DNA from: Planoprotostelium fungivorum
Lineage: Eukaryota > Evosea > Variosea > Cavosteliida > Cavosteliaceae
Assembly: GCA_003024175.1 (NCBI GenBank)
Contig: MDYQ01000377.1
Span: 1 to 15,372, forward strand
Length of the DNA stretch: 15,372 nucleotides
Reading direction: 5' to 3'
Every line of letters begins with the position of its first letter. Positions within the stretch are counted from its first letter, which is position 1. The notes beneath the pieces are model-generated. The model did no database searches. It saw only the letters and a list, made by a program, of their open reading frames with translations, and had not been told where the DNA came from. The translations under genes and the position numbers were made by a program. Below are positions 9,901 through 15,372 of the stretch, piece by piece.

Positions 9901-10941
9901 ACAGAAGGAGAAAGAACAGAAGAAAGAGGAACAAAAGGAAGGAGACGGAGAGACGGAGAGAGGAGAGAGGAGAGGAGAGAGGGAGGAGGATGCAGTGTGT
10001 GGAGGATGTGGTGACGAGCTCGATTGGGTGTTCAAGTCCTCTGGATGCCTGCATCAATTCTGTGAAGGGGTGAGGAGGGAAGGAGTGATGGAGGCTGACA
10101 GTGCAGTGTGTCTACGAGATGGAGGGATACGAACCAGAGAAGAAGAAGTTCAGCAGCGTTTGCATCAACAAAGATTGCGAGAAGAGCGTCAAGCTGGAGT
10201 CGGTGGGCAGCACGAACCAGATCCAGCTCAAGTTCGTCGACCACAAACAGTTCAGACACAGTTCCAAGACCAGATGCATCATCGAAGAGCTGAAGGTGAG
10301 GGAGAGGAGTGGAAGAAACTTATCATCGAAGGGAGCAATGAAGGAAGACATTGCCAAGGGAGAGACATCAAAGACACTCATCTTCAGTCAGTTCACCTCC
10401 TTCTTAGATCTCATCGAGGTGGGTGTTGAATGACTACGAAATGACAGATCTAGGTTGGATTGGAGGCAGAGGGTATCCGCTTCAGTCGATTGGATGGAAA
10501 GATGAGCCACCAGAGGAGAACCGAGGCCATCTCCCTATTCAAATCAAAGACAGGCCCCAGCGTCTTCCTCTTATCTCTCAAAGGTGTGTTCACGTAAGAG
10601 AAGACCTTCTCAACGGTTCCAGCTGGAGGCGTCGGCCTGAACCTGACGGAGGCGAACCGGGTGTTCATCTGCGACCCCTGGTGGAATGTGAGTGAACATG
10701 AACAAACGACACTGAATAAATACAGCCGGCAATAGAACAGCAGGCAATCGATCGAGTCTATCGCATCGGACAGAGGAGGGCGGTGGCTGTGACGAGGTTT
10801 GTGGTGGAGAGTTCCATCGAGGAGAAGATCTTGTTGCTGCAAGAGAAGAAGAAGGAAGTGGCAGACAGTGCTCTATCAGGGGACGTCAAGCAGCTGAAGA
10901 AGCTAACGTTGAACGACCTCCGTCTCTTATTCAGGGATTAA
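6979..10941 (+). CDS. SNF2-family ATPase with embedded RING finger (Rad5/Rad16/Uls1 class)
   Basis: Twenty-two exons join in phase to give 1008 aa. Exon ends: 7090, 7285, 7463, 7711, 7791, 7915, 8138, 8422, 8540, 8672, 8888, 9090, 9215, 9402, 9605, 9725, 10069, 10295, 10418, 10583, 10687, 10941. Introns are mostly 35-43 bp. Lobe 1 has [22 protein letters not shown] (Walker A, about 417-426), [16 protein letters not shown] at 524-527 and [24 protein letters not shown] (C757, C760, C773, H775, C778, C781, C799, C804) interrupts the ATPase. Lobe 2 has [40 protein letters not shown] and [10 protein letters not shown]. The end, [10 protein letters not shown], is typical of Rad5/Uls1 relatives. Such proteins are chromatin translocases and ubiquitin ligases acting in DNA damage tolerance, nucleotide excision repair or SUMO-targeted ubiquitylation. 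The N-terminal 200 residues are Pro/Gln/Lys-rich with no recognisable HIRAN domain. A further 48 bp in-frame intron is possible at 9857-9904. The exact orthologue is undecided. Confidence 0.93.
7916..8021 (+). repeat. Intron 6 of the RING-SNF2 gene made of CT-rich degenerate repeats
   Basis: This 106 bp intron is nearly three times the local norm. It consists of units like cactctactcactctacat and catccatcgctctactcactctatacatcc. Its pyrimidine-rich composition recalls the repeat after cyclophilin, suggesting local slippage growth of an originally small intron. Confidence 0.6.
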
Positions 10942-11020
10942 ACGTTCGTGCCTGTCACGTTTCCTCTCTTGTAGACGATCGATGAAGTAAATTTCCCGAA
11001 AGTTGAGAAGAACACGAAAC

Positions 11021-12241
11021 ATGGTCACTGCCTCCTGTGTTCCTGTCCATGCTCACGCTGAAGATAGTGATCAAGAAGATGTCTCTTCGACTACCCCTCT
11101 CGAACTCTCAGCAGAGAAGATCAGCCAATTGAAGGGACGGATCATGGACGAGACGCAGCCGATGGAAAAGCGCAATAGATGCGTCTTCACATTGTGTGCT
11201 GTCCGCACAGAGCCCTCCATCGACGCATTGTCAGAATGTCTCAAGTCGAAGACCTGCTCAGAATTATTAAAGCACGAAATAGCTTATGTATTAGGACAAA
11301 TGAAGAGCTATCATGCCGTCCCTGTATTGATTCAGACATTGGAGGATGAATCAGAGGCAGTCATCGTCCGGCACGAAGCAGCCGAAGCCCTAGGGGCAAT
11401 TGGTCAGAAGGATAGTATTGGTGAGGGTCCTAGAAGTTATCAATGCTGAAAGTGATTAAGGGGTGTTGACCAAGTACCTTGAAGATCCCTCGATAGAAGT
11501 CAGAGAGACGTGCCAGATCGCTATCGACAGAATCTTATACTTTGAGAAGAGAAGACACGAAGGAAAGCCTTCTGAGGTGGAGTGTCTGAGTATGTACGAT
11601 GAGTTGATGTTGGGTCAGACGGACGAAGAGGAGATGTCCAAGATGTTTCAATCGGTAGATCCTGCACCATCTAGTTTACTGGAGGGAACAGAACAAGCCC
11701 GTATTGAGAGGGCGAAGGTGTGCAAGAGAGGACACCAGACGACAGAGTGACACAACACAGGAGATCATGATGGACACTTCTCTATCACTCTTCGACAGAT
11801 ACCGAGGACTCTTTGCATTGAGAGATATCGGCACTGACGCCGCTGTTCACGCCATGATAGAGGGATTCAGTGACTCATCGGCCCTGTTCAGACACGAAGT
11901 TGCGTTCGTGATGGGACAACTGCAGAGTCCAGCATCGAAGGAAATTCTCACCAAGGTGAACCACTTTTCTATTCATTCGTGACGCAGGGCAGGTCTTGTG
12001 TGATGCAAACGAACACGAAATGGTTCGACACGAGGCGGCCGAGGCATTGGGTGCCATCTCGACCGATGACACAGGTGAAAAGGTTCAGACGAGAGAGAGC
12101 TGAAGGAGTGCAGTGGAGATCCTACAGAAGCATCTCAAGGACGAACACGGAATGGTGAGGGAGAGCTGCAGTGTTGCGTTGGACATCCATCAGTACTTCC
12201 ACTCGGATCAATTCCAATATGCGGATGGTCTGAACGAATAA
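11021..12241 (+). CDS. DOHH: Deoxyhypusine hydroxylase (HEAT-repeat, di-iron)
   Basis: Five exons (11021-11420, 11461-11717, 11761-11955, 11993-12074 and 12114-12241) with introns of 40, 43, 37 and 39 bp give 353 aa, slightly longer than the usual 300-330. The four His-Glu iron-ligand pairs that define the family are present: KHEIAY (85/86), RHEAAEALG (118/119), RHEVAF (264/265) and RHEAAEALG (297/298). They are arranged as two HEAT halves joined by an acidic linker around residues 170-219. The enzyme hydroxylates deoxyhypusine on eIF5A to hypusine in the cytosol, the last step of that modification. The start was set at 11021 because the upstream in-frame codons lack an ATG. The gene follows the RING-SNF2 stop by 79 bp and faces SPC24 tail to tail. 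Confidence 0.95.
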
Positions 12242-12242
12242 A
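12237..12242 (+). terminator. AATAAA overlapping the DOHH stop codon
   Basis: The last codons GAA TAA followed by A create a canonical AATAAA in which the TAA stop is embedded. With only 22 bp to the SPC24 stop, any 3' UTR is short or overlaps the opposite gene. Confidence 0.45.
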
Positions 12243-12263
12243 GGAATGCGAGGATGAATCCAT

Positions 12264-13012
12264 TTATCCGATCAAATTCCAAAGATGATCGATGATCTCC
12301 CCTCGGGTGAGCTTGGCTGGATCCAGCTCGAAATGTTTCACGTCTTGAGTCTCTTCTCTGGTGACATCTGCAGAAGATCAACTACAATCACGGTCATCCA
12401 ATCACTCACAGCCCGTGAGGAGGTGATCATTATTCTCGACCCAAGTGATGCTCGTCAACAGAGTGTAGAAATTCAGCAGAGCTTCGGTCTTTGATATAGC
12501 TTTCGTACTTTGCTTCTGCTCCTCGGGTATCTAGTTGAGGTTCAGACGCACAGATGGTTGCACTCGCACCTTGGCAGCCAGTTGTGCTTGGGATTTCTCG
12601 ATCTCATCCATGACCTTCTGAAGTTCTTTTATTTGTGCTTCCATCGAGTTGATATTCTCGAGGACCTGGAGATGTCAATCGATCTTTGTATGACTGAATA
12701 CGGGTACCTTGGTCTTCTCCTTTTCCATATCCTGCATGCGCCTTTCGTGAGCTTCTTGTGGCTCTCTTCTGATAGATTCCTGCTGTGCCTTCTGAACTCT
12801 CGCTTTGAATTCTGACTTCATCAGCAAGACGCACATCAGACTATCATACCTTTGATGAAAGCGATGGCCTGTGCCTCCTTCTGTTTATGAATGCCATCGA
12901 TATCGGCGATGGTCCTTTCGACAGCCGCAGCTCTCGAAGCACATTCCTGTGTGAATTGCTTACGGGTCTCACGCCATAAGTCGTCGATCCTTGAGAGGTT
13001 GTCCATAGACAT
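12264..13012 (-). CDS. SPC24: Kinetochore protein Spc24 (NDC80 complex)
   Basis: Five exons (13012-12850, 12811-12708, 12665-12570, 12530-12410 and 12367-12264) with introns of 38, 42, 39, 42 bp give 195 aa, about the size of vertebrate SPC24. Residues 1-130 are a long coiled coil (RTIADIDGIHKQKEAQAIAF, then QDMEKEKTK and IKELQKVMDEIEK). The C-terminal globular domain has the family layout: LLNFYTLLTSITW, then LLTGYVTREETQDVKHFELD, then IIDHLWNLIG at the very end. Spc24 pairs with Spc25 and anchors the NDC80 complex to the inner kinetochore. Identification rests on the C-terminal W...G...(F/L)(D/E)L...LW.L pattern plus length; Spc25 lacks this ending. An E2F-like site lies 48 bp upstream. Confidence 0.8.
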
Positions 13013-13059
13013 TGCTGCTGCTTGTCGGTTTCCGTTTCAACAGCGAATTGAAACTGAGG

Positions 13060-13070
13060 TTTTGGCGGGA
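13060..13070 (-). promoter_or_regulatory. E2F-like site TCCCGCCAAAA upstream of SPC24
   Basis: On the minus strand TCCCGCCAAAA lies 48 bp before the SPC24 ATG, in the 101 bp gap after CIAO2B. It shares the CCCGCCAAA core with the site upstream of the RING-SNF2 gene. Confidence 0.45.
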
Positions 13071-13113
13071 GAATGCAACTACAACTCTTTCGGGAGATTT
13101 TTATCAAACATAT

Positions 13114-13752
13114 TTAATCAGAATTCGAAATGCAATTGTTGACGAGAGAGAGGAGATTGTTGTTTTCTAAGGCAGCAGCAACTCTTTCCTTATCATTCAG
13201 CTGCTTATTCACAGCTTCCTCTTGTGAATGCGTCCCCGGCGTGATTTGTATATCGACCTTCCGATCCCTCTCAGAACATACGCGATGGAAGATCTCACCT
13301 TGAAGCGAGAGGGCAACGACCTCAGTAACTTGACTCGGATACATAATCCAATCAATGTAGCCATGGAACAGTGTGGGATAGTGGGGGTGAATCGTACATT
13401 TACGTAACTGTTCTCATCGTCCACCTGTCACGATATCAGTGATCGAAGCACATATATTCACATACCTTGATGTTTTCATATTGCGTTACTTTCAATTGTT
13501 CCAGAGTGAGGGGGTGTTCAGGATCGTTGATTTTTCTTATCATATCTGTGTCGAAATCAGTGCGAGAAGAGAACAATTAATATCACCAAACACCTCCAAA
13601 GGGTCAATATCGTCTCTTTGTGATTCCATTTCTTCAGCTAGATTGGATGGATCATATGTCCTCTTAGGTAATTGTGCCAATTCAAAAACAACCGGATTTG
13701 GGTTGTCTAAATTGGAACCAGTCATATTCACTTGTGTGTGTGCTCTTGTCAT
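13114..13752 (-). CDS. CIAO2B: Cytosolic Fe-S assembly targeting factor CIAO2B / MIP18 (Cia2)
   Basis: Four exons (13752-13587, 13545-13466, 13424-13299 and 13257-13114) separated by three introns of exactly 41 bp give 171 aa. A second ATG at codon 10 (13725) would give 162 aa, closer to the usual length. The MIP18/DUF59 signature is strong: [40 protein letters not shown] (reactive Cys near residue 101), [10 protein letters not shown] and [20 protein letters not shown], then [12 protein letters not shown]. The protein works with CIAO1 and MMS19 to deliver Fe-S clusters to cytosolic and nuclear proteins such as DNA polymerases and helicases. It is encoded upstream of SPC24 on the same strand and is divergent from the CFAP100-like gene. 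The TAA stop lies inside ATTAAA. Confidence 0.95.
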
Positions 13753-13777
13753 TGTTGTTGTATGGTTGCGTGATCAG

Positions 13778-13789
13778 ATCAGATCTGAT
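13778..13789. promoter_or_regulatory. 12 bp palindrome ATCAGATCTGAT in divergent promoter
   Basis: A perfect inverted repeat, preceded by an extra ATCAG copy, lies in the 121 bp between CIAO2B and the CFAP100-like gene. It could bind a dimeric regulator. No known factor is assigned. Confidence 0.25.
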
Positions 13790-13873
13790 GAAATACACGC
13801 ATTTTCCGAAAAGAAATTTTGGACACAACAGCTAATTATAGGTTTTATTTGCGTCCCAACTCTCGCATGTGTG

Positions 13874-15372
<1,499 letters not shown>

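Noticed and set aside
12510-12815. 101 aa hydrophobic plus-strand frame
   Set aside because: It is antisense to SPC24 coiled-coil exons; Glu/Lys-rich helices commonly give Leu/Phe-rich antisense frames.

Overview
This window is nuclear DNA from a gene-dense, intron-rich unicellular eukaryote that uses the standard genetic code. Nearly every gene is broken by very small introns, mostly 35-45 bp, with GTGAG/GTAAG-type donors and CAG/TAG acceptors. Most supplied open reading frames are therefore fragments of spliced genes. I joined exons by hand, requiring GT-AG ends, matching phase and a known protein pattern. A ciliary protein (CFAP100-like) indicates that the organism can build a motile cilium. 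A Crinkler/RHS-like nuclease-fold protein fits lineages such as early-diverging fungi, amoebozoans or oomycete-like protists. I cannot name the species.

Layout. 158-1675 (-) is a six-exon Crinkler/RHS-like protein with a PD-(D/E)xK-type core; a chain of possible 5' exons runs to 2400. 2502-3092 (+) and 3226-4092 (+) are weakly supported orphan genes. 4166-4556 (-) is a mitochondrial IF1-like ATPase inhibitor, divergent from cyclophilin A at 4708-5354 (+). A G-free pyrimidine repeat of about 260 bp follows cyclophilin. 5801-6809 (-) is an unidentified coiled-coil protein whose middle I could not resolve. 6979-10941 (+) is a 22-exon SNF2 ATPase with an embedded RING finger (Rad5/Rad16/Uls1 class). 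11021-12241 (+) is deoxyhypusine hydroxylase, facing SPC24 (12264-13012, -) tail to tail with only 22 bp between the stop codons. 13114-13752 (-) is CIAO2B/MIP18 of the cytosolic iron-sulfur pathway. 13874 to the window end (+) is a CFAP100/CCDC37-like axonemal protein, cut by the window edge.

The genes are unrelated housekeeping functions: DNA repair, kinetochore, eIF5A hypusination, Fe-S assembly, protein folding, mitochondrial ATPase control and cilium. There is no operon or gene cluster. The shared features are regulatory and architectural. E2F-like sites lie close upstream of both the RING-SNF2 gene and SPC24. A CRE palindrome sits between IF1 and cyclophilin. In all six confidently identified genes that end in TAA, the stop codon is followed by A, which may mean that the stop codon overlaps the polyadenylation signal.
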